DNA of 64,000 nt from Streptomyces sp. MNU76 (GCF_020982545.1 NZ_JAJKLK010000007.1:248001-312000), one strand, 5' to 3'; positions 53,806 to 62,918 are shown, numbered from the stretch's first letter. Made by a program: numbers and translations. Notes: generated by a model not told the origin, from the letters alone.

Positions 53806-54785
53806 AGCAGCACCGCCCCGACCAGGGCCGACACCAGGATCGCGAGGACGAAGGTGGCGGGGGCGAAGCGGAGCGCGAACGCGCGGCCGAAGGTGGCGGT
53901 CTGCATGGCGAAGAGTTTCAGGTCGATCATCGGGCCGACGACCAGGAAGGCCAGCCGGGAGGTCAGGGAGAACTGGGTCAGGGAGGCCGCGACGAACGCG
54001 TCCGCCTCCGAGCAGATCGACAGCAGCACGGCCAGGACGGCGAGGGCGAGGATCGCGATCGCCGGGTTGTCGGCGGCGGCGTTCAGCCAGCTCGCCGGGA
54101 CGACGGCCTTGAGCGTGGCCGCCGCCATCGCACCGACGACCAGGAACCCGCCCGCGTGCATCACGTCGTGCCGCACCGAGCCCCAGAAGGCCGCGCCCTT
54201 GCTCTGCCCCTCGTAGGACGGCCGCTCCGGCGGGCGCATCCACTCGCCGCGGCCCACCCGCTGCCACAGCCAGCCCATCGCGCACGCCACCAGCAGGCTC
54301 GCCACGAGCCTGGCCAGCACCATCTCGGGGTTCCCCGGGAACGCCACGGCGGTCGCGGTCAGCACGATCGGGTTGATCGCGGGGGCGGAGAGGAGGAAGG
54401 CGAGCGCCGCCGCGGGCGTCACGCCCCGGCGTACGAGGGCGCCCGCGACCGGCACCGAGGCGCACTCGCAACCCGGCAGCACCACCCCGGCCACGCCCGC
54501 CGCCGGGACCGCCAGGGTGGGCCGCTTCGGCAGCGCGCGGACGAAGAACGACGCCGGCACGAACACCGCGATGGCCGCCGACAGCAGCACCCCGATGACC
54601 AGGAACGGCAGGGCCTGCACGACCACCGCGACGAACACGGTCATCCAGCTCTGGGTCACGGGCGCGGACAGCAGGCCCCGCAGGGGGGCCTGTGCCACCA
54701 CCGCGAGGACCAGCAGCATGGTGAGCAGGAGGGGCGGGTCGAGATGCCGGCCGCGGTGGGGGGCTTCTTCCTTGGTTGTGGCCAC
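53802..54785 (-). CDS. Permease, DUF318/YraQ-YcgR family
   Basis: 327 residues from GTG 54785, with GGAGGT upstream; the frame is open back to 54917 but that part lies in the control region. About eight membrane helices, with VLPGCECASVPVAGALVRRG and FLLSAPAINPIVLTATAVAF as the two family repeats, including a C-x-C pair. It forms an operon with the TIGR03943 gene and is divergent from the L32/CobW genes. Confidence 0.88.
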   Translation of the reverse strand: MATTKEEAPHRGRHLDPPLLLTMLLVLAVVAQAPLRGLLSAPVTQSWMTVFVAVVVQALPFLVIGVLLSAAIAVFVPASFFVRALPKRPTLAVPAAGVAGVVLPGCECASVPVAGALVRRGVTPAAALAFLLSAPAINPIVLTATAVAFPGNPEMVLARLVASLLVACAMGWLWQRVGRGEWMRPPERPSYEGQSKGAAFWGSVRHDVMHAGGFLVVGAMAAATLKAVVPASWLNAAADNPAIAILALAVLAVLLSICSEADAFVAASLTQFSLTSRLAFLVVGPMIDLKLFAMQTATFGRAFALRFAPATFVLAILVSALVGAVLL

Positions 54786-54892
54786 GGGGGACGGTACCTC
54801 CGTAGGGAACGGCTGCACTGAGCGGGCCTGTTCGACCCTTTCCTCCCATACGGCGCCCGGCCCTCGGTTGCTCACGGCCTCCGGACCGCATT

Positions 54893-54918
54893 TTTTAGTA
54901 ATGGGATCCATTTTCATG
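54893..54918. promoter_or_regulatory. Zur-like site between the permease and L32/CobW units
   Basis: The minus strand carries TGAAAATGG (54909-54917 complement), a strong half-site for the Streptomyces Zur consensus TGAAAATnATTTTCA. The second half (CCATTAC) is imperfect. The stretch is AT-rich in a 70% GC setting and lies 38 bases before the L32 gene. This is inferred from the site and the zinc-type gene content. Confidence 0.5.
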
Positions 54919-54955
54919 TAGCGTTCCGGTCCATCACCCTGTGGAGGAGGACCCC

Positions 54956-55126
54956 ATGGCCGTACCCAAGCGGAAGATGTCCCGCAGCAACACCCGCCAC
55001 CGTCGCGCCCAGTGGAAGGCGAGCACGCCCCAGCTGGTGCCGTTCACGGTCGACGGCACCACCCACCTCGTACCGCAGCGGCTGCTGAAGGCGTACGAGC
55101 GCGGGCTGCTCCACCCCGAGGGCTGA
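54956..55126 (+). CDS. rpmF: Ribosomal protein L32, Cys-free paralogue
   Basis: 56 residues from ATG 54956, with GGAGGAGG upstream. [20 protein letters not shown] is the L32 start. The C-terminal half, where zinc-binding L32 has two CxxC pairs, contains no Cys at all. Cys-free paralogues replace zinc ribosomal proteins during zinc shortage in many bacteria. It is followed four bases later by the CobW GTPase gene. Confidence 0.92.
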   Translation: MAVPKRKMSRSNTRHRRAQWKASTPQLVPFTVDGTTHLVPQRLLKAYERGLLHPEG

Positions 55127-55130
55127 GGCC

Positions 55131-56282
55131 GTGACGACGCTCCGGGAGCGGCTGCCCGTCACCGTCCTGTCCGGGTTCCTCGGCGCCGGCAAGACCACCC
55201 TGCTCAACCATGTCCTCGGCAACCGCGAGGGACTCCGCGTCGCGGTCATCGTCAACGACATGAGCGAGGTCAACATCGACGCCGCGCTCGTGCGCGGGGG
55301 CGAGGCGGCGCTGTCCCGCACCGAGGAGCGGCTCGTCGAGATGACCAACGGGTGCATCTGCTGCACCCTGCGCGACGATCTGCTGGAGGAGGTGGACCGG
55401 CTGGCGCGGGAGGGTCGTTTCGACTATCTGCTGATCGAGAGCTCCGGGATCAGCGAACCCATGCCCGTCGCGGCGACGTTCGCCTTCGCGCGCGACGACG
55501 GGGCCACGCTCGGGGATCTCGCCCGGCTCGACACCATGGTCACGGTCGTCGACGCGGTGAACTTCCTGCCGGAGCTCGCGGGCGGCGACGAACTGGTGGC
55601 GCGGGGGCTCGACCAGTACGAGGACGACGAGCGCACCGTGAGCGATCTGCTCATGGACCAGGTGGAGTTCGCCGACGTGATCGTCCTCAACAAGACCGAC
55701 CTGGTGGACACGGCGACCGCCGAGCGGCTCGCGGCGACCCTGGCGCGGCTCAATCCGGCGGCGCGGATCGTGCCGGTCAGCCATGGGCGGGTCCGGGTCC
55801 AGGAGGTGCTCGGCACGCGGGCGTTCGATCTCGAACGGGCTCAGCAGGCGCCGGGGTGGGTGCGGGAGCTGAACGGGGAGCATGTGCCGGAGACCGAGGA
55901 GTACGGCATCTCGTCGACCGTCTTCCGCGCCGAACGGCCCTTCCATCCCGGGCGGTTGTGGGACTTCGTGACCGAGGGGCTGGACAGCGGCGCGTTCGGG
56001 CAGGTGCTGCGGTCCAAGGGGTTCTTCACGCTCGCCGGGCGGGCGGGGGTCGTCGGGCTGTGGTCGCAGGCCGGGTCGGTGGCCCGCTTCGAACCGACGG
56101 CCGCGCAGGATGACGAGGCCCCGTTCGCGCAGGAGTTGGTGTTCATCGGGACGAGGTTGCGGGGGGACGCCCTGCGGACGGCTCTCGCCGGGTGTCTGGT
56201 GACGGAGGGCGAGGTGCGGTCCGGGGTGGCCTTCGACGACCCGTTTCCGGCATGGGAGACGCATGGGGTGGCTTGCGGGTGA
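55131..56282 (+). CDS. CobW/ZNG1-type metallochaperone GTPase
   Basis: 383 residues from GTG 55131. [17 protein letters not shown] is Walker [12 protein letters not shown] has the CxCC metal motif, SSGISEP is the switch region and LNKTDLVD the guanine-specificity motif. The C-terminal CobW_C domain ends near residue 375. These GTPases deliver zinc to client enzymes under zinc limitation (ZagA, ZNG1). It is in an operon with the Cys-free L32, which supports a zinc role over cobalt. Confidence 0.92.
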   Translation: MTTLRERLPVTVLSGFLGAGKTTLLNHVLGNREGLRVAVIVNDMSEVNIDAALVRGGEAALSRTEERLVEMTNGCICCTLRDDLLEEVDRLAREGRFDYLLIESSGISEPMPVAATFAFARDDGATLGDLARLDTMVTVVDAVNFLPELAGGDELVARGLDQYEDDERTVSDLLMDQVEFADVIVLNKTDLVDTATAERLAATLARLNPAARIVPVSHGRVRVQEVLGTRAFDLERAQQAPGWVRELNGEHVPETEEYGISSTVFRAERPFHPGRLWDFVTEGLDSGAFGQVLRSKGFFTLAGRAGVVGLWSQAGSVARFEPTAAQDDEAPFAQELVFIGTRLRGDALRTALAGCLVTEGEVRSGVAFDDPFPAWETHGVACG

Positions 56283-56340
56283 GGGCACCTACGGGGGTGT
56301 GGTCGCGGTTGTGGGGCGGCTGCGGGTGAGTGGGGGCTGG

Positions 56341-56435
56341 TCGCGCAGTTCCCCGCGCCCCTGAAAGATCGGCCCCTGCGTGCCTGAAAGCAAGGGGCGC
56401 AGCCCCGGCTTTTCGGGGCGCGGGGAACTGCGCGA
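56341..56435. repeat. Dispersed hairpin repeat (long form)
   Basis: Perfect 21-base arms (56341-56361 and 56415-56435), both containing CAGTTCCCCGCGCC or its complement, enclose a second GC-rich inverted segment. The same arm recurs at 60331-60351. It is a common type of intergenic repeat in Streptomyces, here after the CobW gene and probably acting as terminator. Confidence 0.75.
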
Positions 56436-56496
56436 GAAGCACCCACCCACCCGCAGACGGCACTCGCCCCGGACCTACTCCCCGCCCGTCTCCCCA

Positions 56497-58587
56497 TCAA
56501 CTCCGCCAACCCCGTCGCGTCGCCGCAAGGACCACACGGTCCTCGGCCCGCAGGACGTACGTCGGCGGCAGGTCCCAGATCAGCCCCGAACCCGGCAGCG
56601 GCCCCGGGCCCCGCTCCGCTCCCGGCTCCCCGGACGCCGCCGTGTCGAGGGCCAGCACCCGCCACGCTCCCGCCCGGAACGCCTCCGCGACCGTCCGCCC
56701 CTCCAGGTGCCGGTGCCCTCGGACCTCCACGGCGGCGAAGAGGAGCACACGGCGCTCGACGGGGATCGCGCCCAGGATCTGGCGCCCCATCATCGCGCCC
56801 GCGAACGCGGGCGCGGCCAGGTGCGTGACGCTGCGGCTACGAGTGAGGGCGCCGGGGTGCGCGGCGCGCAGGGTGCGGTAGACGGCCGTCGCGAAGTCGT
56901 CGTCGTAGAGGCGCAGGACGACACGCAGGTCGGGGCGTACGGAACGGGCGTACAGGCCGGCTTCGAGGTTCGTCGTGTCGGAGCTGGTGACGGCGAGGAG
57001 GGCGTGGGCTCGGTGGATCTTGGCGGCCTCCAGGACGCCCTCCTGGGTCACGTCGCCCAGGACGACCGGCACCCGTAACCGGCGGGCCTCGGCGAGACCG
57101 CGTGCCTCGGGGTCCTCCTCGACGCAGACCACCGGAATGTGGAGCTCGCGCAGCCGGGCGAGCACGCGGGTGCCGATCTTGCCGAGGCCGAGGAGGACGA
57201 CGTGTCCGGACAGGCCGCGCGGCGGCTTGCGCAGGGCGGTGCCGCTGCGGAACGTGCCGAGCGCCTCCAGCACGGCGGCCAGGAGCACGGGCAGGAGGAG
57301 CAAGCCCATGAGGCCGGAGAGGAGTTGGAGGATCTGGCGGGAGTCGCTCTGGTCGGTCGCGGGGTCGGCGATCCCGAAGAGGTCGAGCAGGGTCGCGTAC
57401 GTCGCCTGGAGCGGATGCTCCCCGGTGATCACCATCTGGGCCACGGCGAGGGCGAACACGCACCCGATCATCCCAGCGAGGGACCACCGCAGCCGCCGCG
57501 AGAGCAGAGAGCCGACGGCGCCGAGCGGACCGCCGCCGGACCGGCCGGGCGGCAGCGCGGGCCCCGTGTAGCGCACGGTGTCGAGCACGACGGTGCCGCG
57601 CCCGGTGGCCGCCGCCACCGCCCGCTCGTCGGGCAGGAGTTGGGGTCCGCGTTCCCCACTGCCCTCGGAACCCTCGGTTCCCGCGGGGTCGTTGGTGGTG
57701 GCCGACAGCAGCGCGAGGGTGCAGAGGCCACCCGAGCCCCGTCCTCCCGAGCCCTGCCCGCCCTGGCCCTGGCCGCCCTGACCCTGGCTTCCCGGGCCCT
57801 GGCCCGCGTGACCCGGCGGGCGTTCCACGGCCCTCAGCATCAGCCCGTCCGTCTGGACGACCTTGCTGGTCCCGGCCACGGCGGTCGCGGCCAGCGCGGG
57901 CGCGGCCGTGTCGGCGTCGGACAGGACGGTCGTCGAGGCGCCGAAGCCGTCGACCCCGTCGGCGGCGGTGCCTCCCGTCGCCAACGCCGATGCCTGGTCG
58001 AGGAGTTCCTCGATGTGCTGGCCCAACCGGCGGTTGTAGAGCCTGAGGACGAGCCGCAGGCGCGGGTTGAGGCGGCGGGCGGTGAGGGCCGCGCGGATGT
58101 TGGTCTCGTCGTCGTCGTACACCAGGGCCAGCGCGGCGGCCCGCTCCACCCCGGCCTCGGCGAGCACCGCCTCGGTGGCCTCGGCGGCCTCCAGCACCCG
58201 CTCGCCGCCGTCCCGCGGGCTGTTCCTGCCGCCGCCGGTGCGGTCGCCGACCGTGCCGGTCCGGTCGCCGGTACTGCCCCCGGCACGGTCGCCGGTCCGG
58301 TCGCCGGTGGGTGGATCGCCGTTGCCCGCCGCCCTGTTGACGGCCGCCGTCACCCGGTCGAAGAGCGCGGCGGCGGTGCGGGCGCGCCCGACGACCGGCC
58401 GCTGGGCGATCCGCGCGGTGGGCGGCACGACGAGGGTCACCTGCTCCCGGTACACGGTGCGCAGTTCGGCGGCGAGCCGGTGCGCCAGCCCGTCGTCCCC
58501 GCAGACGACCATGTGCGCGCCGGGGTCGGCGGGACCCGGCTGCCGGCCGGGGCCGGTACGGCTGTTGGCTTGCGAAGGGCTCCCCAC
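56497..58587 (-). CDS. Tandem RCK/TrkA_N protein without a K+-channel filter
   Basis: 696 residues from GTG 58587. An N-terminal Rossmann domain (AHMVVCGDDGLAHRLAAEL) with a repeat-rich insert (GDRTGDRAGGSTGDRTG) is followed by ARLNPRLRLVLRLYN-type NAD-binding strands. Two membrane helices around 385-410 and 440-465 flank ATYATLLDLFGIADPAT, which lacks a TxGYG filter. A second RCK (VVLLGLGKIGTRVLARLREL) and a RCK_C-like end follow. The arrangement resembles CASTOR-type channels, but ion conduction is not supported by the pore sequence. Confidence 0.82.
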   Translation of the reverse strand: MGSPSQANSRTGPGRQPGPADPGAHMVVCGDDGLAHRLAAELRTVYREQVTLVVPPTARIAQRPVVGRARTAAALFDRVTAAVNRAAGNGDPPTGDRTGDRAGGSTGDRTGTVGDRTGGGRNSPRDGGERVLEAAEATEAVLAEAGVERAAALALVYDDDETNIRAALTARRLNPRLRLVLRLYNRRLGQHIEELLDQASALATGGTAADGVDGFGASTTVLSDADTAAPALAATAVAGTSKVVQTDGLMLRAVERPPGHAGQGPGSQGQGGQGQGGQGSGGRGSGGLCTLALLSATTNDPAGTEGSEGSGERGPQLLPDERAVAAATGRGTVVLDTVRYTGPALPPGRSGGGPLGAVGSLLSRRLRWSLAGMIGCVFALAVAQMVITGEHPLQATYATLLDLFGIADPATDQSDSRQILQLLSGLMGLLLLPVLLAAVLEALGTFRSGTALRKPPRGLSGHVVLLGLGKIGTRVLARLRELHIPVVCVEEDPEARGLAEARRLRVPVVLGDVTQEGVLEAAKIHRAHALLAVTSSDTTNLEAGLYARSVRPDLRVVLRLYDDDFATAVYRTLRAAHPGALTRSRSVTHLAAPAFAGAMMGRQILGAIPVERRVLLFAAVEVRGHRHLEGRTVAEAFRAGAWRVLALDTAASGEPGAERGPGPLPGSGLIWDLPPTYVLRAEDRVVLAATRRGWRS

Positions 58588-58729
58588 GAGGCAGAAGACT
58601 GCCTCATCGACGCGGCCGGTTCCCCAGTGATCCGGATCACAGTTGCCGGTGTGAGTGCCACGGCGGGTGGAAAAACGTACTCAAGGGGGACGGGATGACG
58701 GCGGTGTCCGGATGCGAGGATGGGGCGCC

Positions 58730-59395
58730 ATGACCGCAGGGTGGGCTACGCGCACGACACGCGCCGCGATGTTCGCGGCCGTCTGCGTGCTGCTCGCCGC
58801 CCTGGGCCACGTGTTGATGTCGGGGGCTCAGGTCCCCTGGTGGGCCCTGGCCGTCGGAGCCGTCGCGACCGGTGCGGCCGGCTGGTGCCTGGCCGGACGT
58901 GAGCGCGGCCTCCCGCTGATCACGTCCGTGGTGGTCGCCGCGCAGACGGCCCTTCACTGGGGCTTCGAGCTGGCGCGGCCGTCGGGTTCGGCGGAGGCGG
59001 GCGCGGTGTCCGTCGACGCCATGGACATGGGCTCCGCCCACATGAGTCACACCGTCCACATGGGCCCGAACGCTCACATGGACCATGTGGACCCCACCGG
59101 TCACCTCCTGGACGGCGCATACACGTCCTCCTCCGGCATGTTCGCCGCGCACCTGCTCGCCGCGCTGCTGTGCGGTCTGTGGCTGGCCCACGGCGAGCGC
59201 GCCGCGTTCGCGCTGTTGCGGGCCGTGGCCGGCCGGCTGGCCGCACCGCTGCGGCTGGTGCTCGCGCTGCCCGTCGCGGTGGAGCGGCCTCGTCTGCGGG
59301 TACGGCGCGGCCGTACGGACCGCTCGCCTCGTCGACTCCTTCTCGTCCACGCGATCACCTCTCGGGGTCCGCCCGCCGGGACCGCTGTCAGCTGA
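58730..59395 (+). CDS. Met/His-rich membrane protein, possible copper protein
   Basis: 221 residues from ATG 58730. Helices at about 12-30, 38-55, 62-78 and 135-160. Between them, DAMDMGSAHMSHTVHMGPN and AHMDHVDPTGH form a Met/His stretch typical of copper-binding loops. The C-terminus is basic. It lies 250 bases before an ECF sigma gene on the same strand. Related proteins in Streptomyces are annotated only as integral membrane proteins. Confidence 0.72.
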   Translation: MTAGWATRTTRAAMFAAVCVLLAALGHVLMSGAQVPWWALAVGAVATGAAGWCLAGRERGLPLITSVVVAAQTALHWGFELARPSGSAEAGAVSVDAMDMGSAHMSHTVHMGPNAHMDHVDPTGHLLDGAYTSSSGMFAAHLLAALLCGLWLAHGERAAFALLRAVAGRLAAPLRLVLALPVAVERPRLRVRRGRTDRSPRRLLLVHAITSRGPPAGTAVS

Positions 59396-59644
59396 CGACA
59401 GCCGGTGCCCCGGGGCAGCCACCACGGCTCGCTCCCGGGCTACGGCCGTACGCCGCCCACGCGCGTGCCGTACGGCCGGCTTCCCTCCCCACCGGACCAC
59501 CGAACGCGTTCCCACGTGTCGCGCACGTCCGCACGCATCCGTACGCCTGCCTGCCCACCCGCGGTGCCGGCGTGCCCGTGTGCCCGTGCTCGCGTGCCCG
59601 TGTCGATGGATGGTCCGGGTCCCGGACGACCCGAAGGACATCAG

Positions 59645-60286
59645 GTGATCCCCCTTACTCCCCCGCCCGCGTCGATCCCGCGCGCCTCCCGGTCCGCGAC
59701 CGACGAGTCCATAACCGCCTGGGCGCTCGCCGCGCGCGGCGGGGACCCGGAGGCCGTCGAACGGTTCGTCGGCGCGCTCCACCGTGACGTCCGGCGCTTC
59801 GTCGCCCACCTCTGCGCGGACCCGCAGGCGGTGGACGACCTCGCGCAGGACACGTTCCTGCGCGCGCTCGGCAGCCTGCACCGGTTCGAGGGCCGCTGCT
59901 CCGCCCGTACGTGGCTGCTGTCCATCGCCCGCCGGGCGGTGACCGACAGCTTCCGGTACGCGGCGGCCCGGCCCCGGCTGTCCGACGTACCGGACTGGCG
60001 GCTGGCCGTCGAGCACGCCCAGCCGCGCGGGCTGCCCGGCTTCGACGACGGGATCGCGCTCGCCGATCTGCTGGGCGCACTGCCCGAGGAACGGCGTGAG
60101 GCGTTCGTCCTCACCCAGATGCTGGGGCTGTCCTACGAGGACGCGGCGGAGCTGACCGGGTGCCCCGTCGGGACGGTGCGGTCACGGGTGTCGCGGGCGC
60201 GGAGCACGCTCGTGCGGTTGCTGGTGGCAGCGGAGGGATGTCGGGAGGAGGGGCGGGAGGGCGAGCGCGTGCTGGTGGCGGCCTGA
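59645..60286 (+). CDS. ECF RNA polymerase sigma factor (SigC-like)
   Basis: 213 residues from GTG 59645, with AAGGAC upstream. Region 2 contains RDVRRFVAHLCADPQAVDDL then AQDTFLRALGSLHRFEG, and region 4 LPEERREAFVLTQMLGLSYE plus AAELTGCPVGTVRSRVSRAR. No anti-sigma gene adjoins. It resembles the mycobacterial SigC group, which responds to copper limitation; with the Met/His-rich protein upstream this suggests metal-linked control. A frame open back to 59405 is not supported by a start site. Confidence 0.9.
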   Translation: MIPLTPPPASIPRASRSATDESITAWALAARGGDPEAVERFVGALHRDVRRFVAHLCADPQAVDDLAQDTFLRALGSLHRFEGRCSARTWLLSIARRAVTDSFRYAAARPRLSDVPDWRLAVEHAQPRGLPGFDDGIALADLLGALPEERREAFVLTQMLGLSYEDAAELTGCPVGTVRSRVSRARSTLVRLLVAAEGCREEGREGERVLVAA

Positions 60287-60330
60287 GGGGGTTCTGCGTC
60301 GTCGTTCGTCCGCGGGTTCGGTGGGAGTTC

Positions 60331-60366
60331 TCGCGCAGTTCCCCGCGCCCCTTACGGGGCGCGGGG
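60331..60366. repeat. Dispersed hairpin repeat (short form), terminator
   Basis: Positions 60331-60351 repeat the 21-base arm found at 56341-56361. CCCCGCGCCCC (60341-60351) pairs with 60356-60366 around a four-base loop. It lies between the convergent sigma factor and peptidase genes, with only 12 bases to the peptidase stop. Confidence 0.75.
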
Positions 60367-60378
60367 GTGTTGGTGGCC

Positions 60379-62208
60379 TCAGGCACGGCCTCCCAAGTGG
60401 CGTTGCGCGAAGTCGAGTTCCAGGCGGAGTTGCTTGATGCGTTCGTCGACGACCAGGGAGCCGTGGCCGGCGTCGTAGCGGTAGACCTCGTGGACGGCGG
60501 AGCGGGCGGCGAGGCGGTCGACGTAGTTGTCGATCTGGCGGATGGGGCAGCGGGGGTCGTTGACGCCGGCGGAGATGTAGACCGGGGCCTTCACCGCGTC
60601 GACGTAGGTCAGCGGGGACGAGGCCTCGAAGCGCTCGGGGACCTCCTCGGGCGTGCCGCCGAGGAGCGTGCGGTCCATCGCCTTGAGCGCCTCCATCTCG
60701 TCGTGGTAGGCGGTCACGTAGTCCGCGACGGGGACCGCGGCGATGCCGAGCGTCCAGGCCTCGGGCTCGGTGCCGAGACCCAGGAGGGTGAGGTACCCGC
60801 CCCAGGAGCCGCCGGTGAGGACGAGCCGGTCGGGGTCGGCGAAGCCGGAGCCCACCGCCCACTCCCGCACGGCCGCGATGTCCTCCAGCTCGATCAGGCC
60901 GACCCGGTGCTTGAGGGCGTCGGTCCAGGCGCGGCCGTACCCGGTGGAGCCGCGGTAGTTGATGCGGATCACCGCGTACCCGTGGTCGAGCCAGGCGGCC
61001 GGGCCCGCGGCGAAGGCGTCGCTGTCGTGCCAGGTCGGGCCGCCGTGGATGTCGAAGACCGTCGGGTACGGGCCGGACACGCCCTCGGGGCGCTGGACGA
61101 GGGCGTGGACGCGCCCCCCGGGTGTGTCCACCCAGACGTCCTCCACCGGCACCGAACCGGGCGACTTCAGGCCCGGCGGGTCGAGGACCACCTCGCCGGT
61201 CGTGGAGCGGACGACCGGCGGTTCGGCGGCCGAGGACCACAGGTACTCGATACTGCCGTCGGGGCGGGCCGTGGCCCCCGACACGGTCCCTCGCGGGGTG
61301 TCCACCCGCTCCAGGGCGCGGGTCGCCAGGTCGTAGCGGAACAGCTCGCTGCGGGCCTCGAAGCTGTGGGCGACCAGCAGCGCGGAGCCGTCCGGATACC
61401 ACTCGGCGCTCAGGTCGCCCTCCAGCCGGTCGGCGAGGCCGAGGTCGGTCTCCTCGCCGGAGACCACGTCCCAGACGAGCGGCTCCCAACGGCCGCCCCG
61501 CTGATGGCCGATGAGCAGCCGGGTGTCGCCGACGACGGGTGCGAACCCCAGCACCTCCAGGCCCAGCTCGATGGTGCCGCCCTTGGTGTCGTCGAGCTCG
61601 GCGACCGGCGTGCCGTCCGGCCGGACCACGCGCAGCGCCGAGTGCATCGCGTCGCCGTGCTCGGTGTGCTCGATCGCGATCAGCGAGCCGTCGTGCGAGA
61701 GGTCGCCCACGCCGGCCGACTCACGGTGGCGGTAGATCTCGACGAGGGCCTCGCCCTGCCGGGACAGGTGGATCGTGGAGCCGTCCTCGTCGGTGGAGCG
61801 GCCGACGACCGCCGTCCGGCCGTCCCGGCCGAGGGCCAGGCCCGCCGGATACGACGGCTCCAGGCCCGGGGCGCCCTCCTCGTCCGGGCCGCCCTGGAAC
61901 GGCTGGCGCCGCCAGACGCCGAACTCGTCCCCGTCCTTGTCGTCGAACCACCAGATCCACTCGCCGTCCGGCGAGAGCACACCGTCCGTCGTGCCGTTGG
62001 CCCGGTTCGTGACCTGGCGCTGCTCGCCGGTGGCGCGGTCCCACGCGTACAGCTCGTACGTGCCCGTGGCGTTGGAGACGAACAGCGAGCGGTGCGGCGC
62101 GTCCTCCGCCCAGTCCGGCAGGGACACCCTCGGTGCCCGGAACCTCTTCTCCCAGTCGGGCATGGACCCGTGCTGCTGCTGCGGGGTGGCCCCGTTGCTC
62201 TCAGTCAT
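60379..62208 (-). CDS. S9 family prolyl oligopeptidase/acylaminoacyl peptidase
   Basis: 609 residues from ATG 62208. A beta-propeller (about 40-370) with repeated SPDGEW-like blades precedes the alpha/beta hydrolase domain. Nucleophile GGSWGGYL, Asp in GVNDPRCP and His in DAGHGS form the triad. It cleaves small peptides in the cytoplasm. A DnaA box lies 52 bases upstream at 62260-62268. Confidence 0.93.
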   Translation of the reverse strand: MTESNGATPQQQHGSMPDWEKRFRAPRVSLPDWAEDAPHRSLFVSNATGTYELYAWDRATGEQRQVTNRANGTTDGVLSPDGEWIWWFDDKDGDEFGVWRRQPFQGGPDEEGAPGLEPSYPAGLALGRDGRTAVVGRSTDEDGSTIHLSRQGEALVEIYRHRESAGVGDLSHDGSLIAIEHTEHGDAMHSALRVVRPDGTPVAELDDTKGGTIELGLEVLGFAPVVGDTRLLIGHQRGGRWEPLVWDVVSGEETDLGLADRLEGDLSAEWYPDGSALLVAHSFEARSELFRYDLATRALERVDTPRGTVSGATARPDGSIEYLWSSAAEPPVVRSTTGEVVLDPPGLKSPGSVPVEDVWVDTPGGRVHALVQRPEGVSGPYPTVFDIHGGPTWHDSDAFAAGPAAWLDHGYAVIRINYRGSTGYGRAWTDALKHRVGLIELEDIAAVREWAVGSGFADPDRLVLTGGSWGGYLTLLGLGTEPEAWTLGIAAVPVADYVTAYHDEMEALKAMDRTLLGGTPEEVPERFEASSPLTYVDAVKAPVYISAGVNDPRCPIRQIDNYVDRLAARSAVHEVYRYDAGHGSLVVDERIKQLRLELDFAQRHLGGRA

Positions 62209-62259
62209 GGCCCCATATTGCCCCGACCGCACGACATCGCGCCGACGAGGTCCCCAGCC

Positions 62260-62268
62260 TGTGGACAA
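62260..62268 (-). promoter_or_regulatory. DnaA box upstream of the S9 peptidase
   Basis: TGTGGACAA on the plus strand, TTGTCCACA on the gene strand, 52 bases before the start. Confidence 0.4.
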
Positions 62269-62361
62269 CTTCGGCCGCCGCGGGGTCGGCCGGGCTGATC
62301 ACCCGTGCCCGGGTCGGGGTCGTCCGGGACGATTGTCAGTGCCCGGGTGCAGACTCGCCGC

Positions 62362-62844
62362 ATGACCTCAACGACACGAAGGACGGACACGGGAACGACT
62401 ACGGGGCCCCGGGCGGGGCCGACTACGGCGACCGCTGCGGGGACGACCGCGCGTGCCGATCTGCGCGGGACGGTCGAGCGGTTCTGGGCCACCGCCGAGG
62501 GCCGGGACTGGGTCGCGTTCGCCGAGACGCTGGCCGAGGACGTCGTGTACGAGCTGCCGCAGACGCGGGAGCGGATCCGCGGCCGCGAGCGGTACGTGGA
62601 GTTCAACCGGGAGTACCCCGGTGACTGGCACGCCCGGATCGAACGGATCGTCGCGGAGCCGCCGCGACCGGGGTCGCCGGGGCAGGTCGTCAGCCGGACA
62701 CACGTCACCGTGGGGCTGGAGGAAATGTACGCGATCTCCTTCTTCACGGTGGACGAGGACGGCCGGATTGCCGCGATCACGGACTTCTGGCCCGAACCGT
62801 ACGAGCCTCCGGCCGGGCGTGAGCACCTCGTCGAGCGGTACTGA
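62362..62844 (+). CDS. SnoaL-like/NTF2-fold protein
   Basis: 160 residues from ATG 62362. A Thr-rich unstructured start (about 1-30) precedes the cystatin-like alpha+beta fold: VERFWATAEGRDWVAFAETL, EDVVYELPQTRERIRGRERY, YAISFFTVDEDGRIAAITDF. Such domains are often enzymes or binding proteins for small ligands; the substrate is unknown. It is divergent from the peptidase and 74 bases ahead of SURF1. Confidence 0.85.
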   Translation: MTSTTRRTDTGTTTGPRAGPTTATAAGTTARADLRGTVERFWATAEGRDWVAFAETLAEDVVYELPQTRERIRGRERYVEFNREYPGDWHARIERIVAEPPRPGSPGQVVSRTHVTVGLEEMYAISFFTVDEDGRIAAITDFWPEPYEPPAGREHLVERY

Positions 62845-62918
62845 GGGGGCGTCGCGGCGGGCTCGGCGGGGCGACCCCGGGGCCGGGGGCCCCGCGCGGG
62901 CACCGTACGGTGGAAGGC

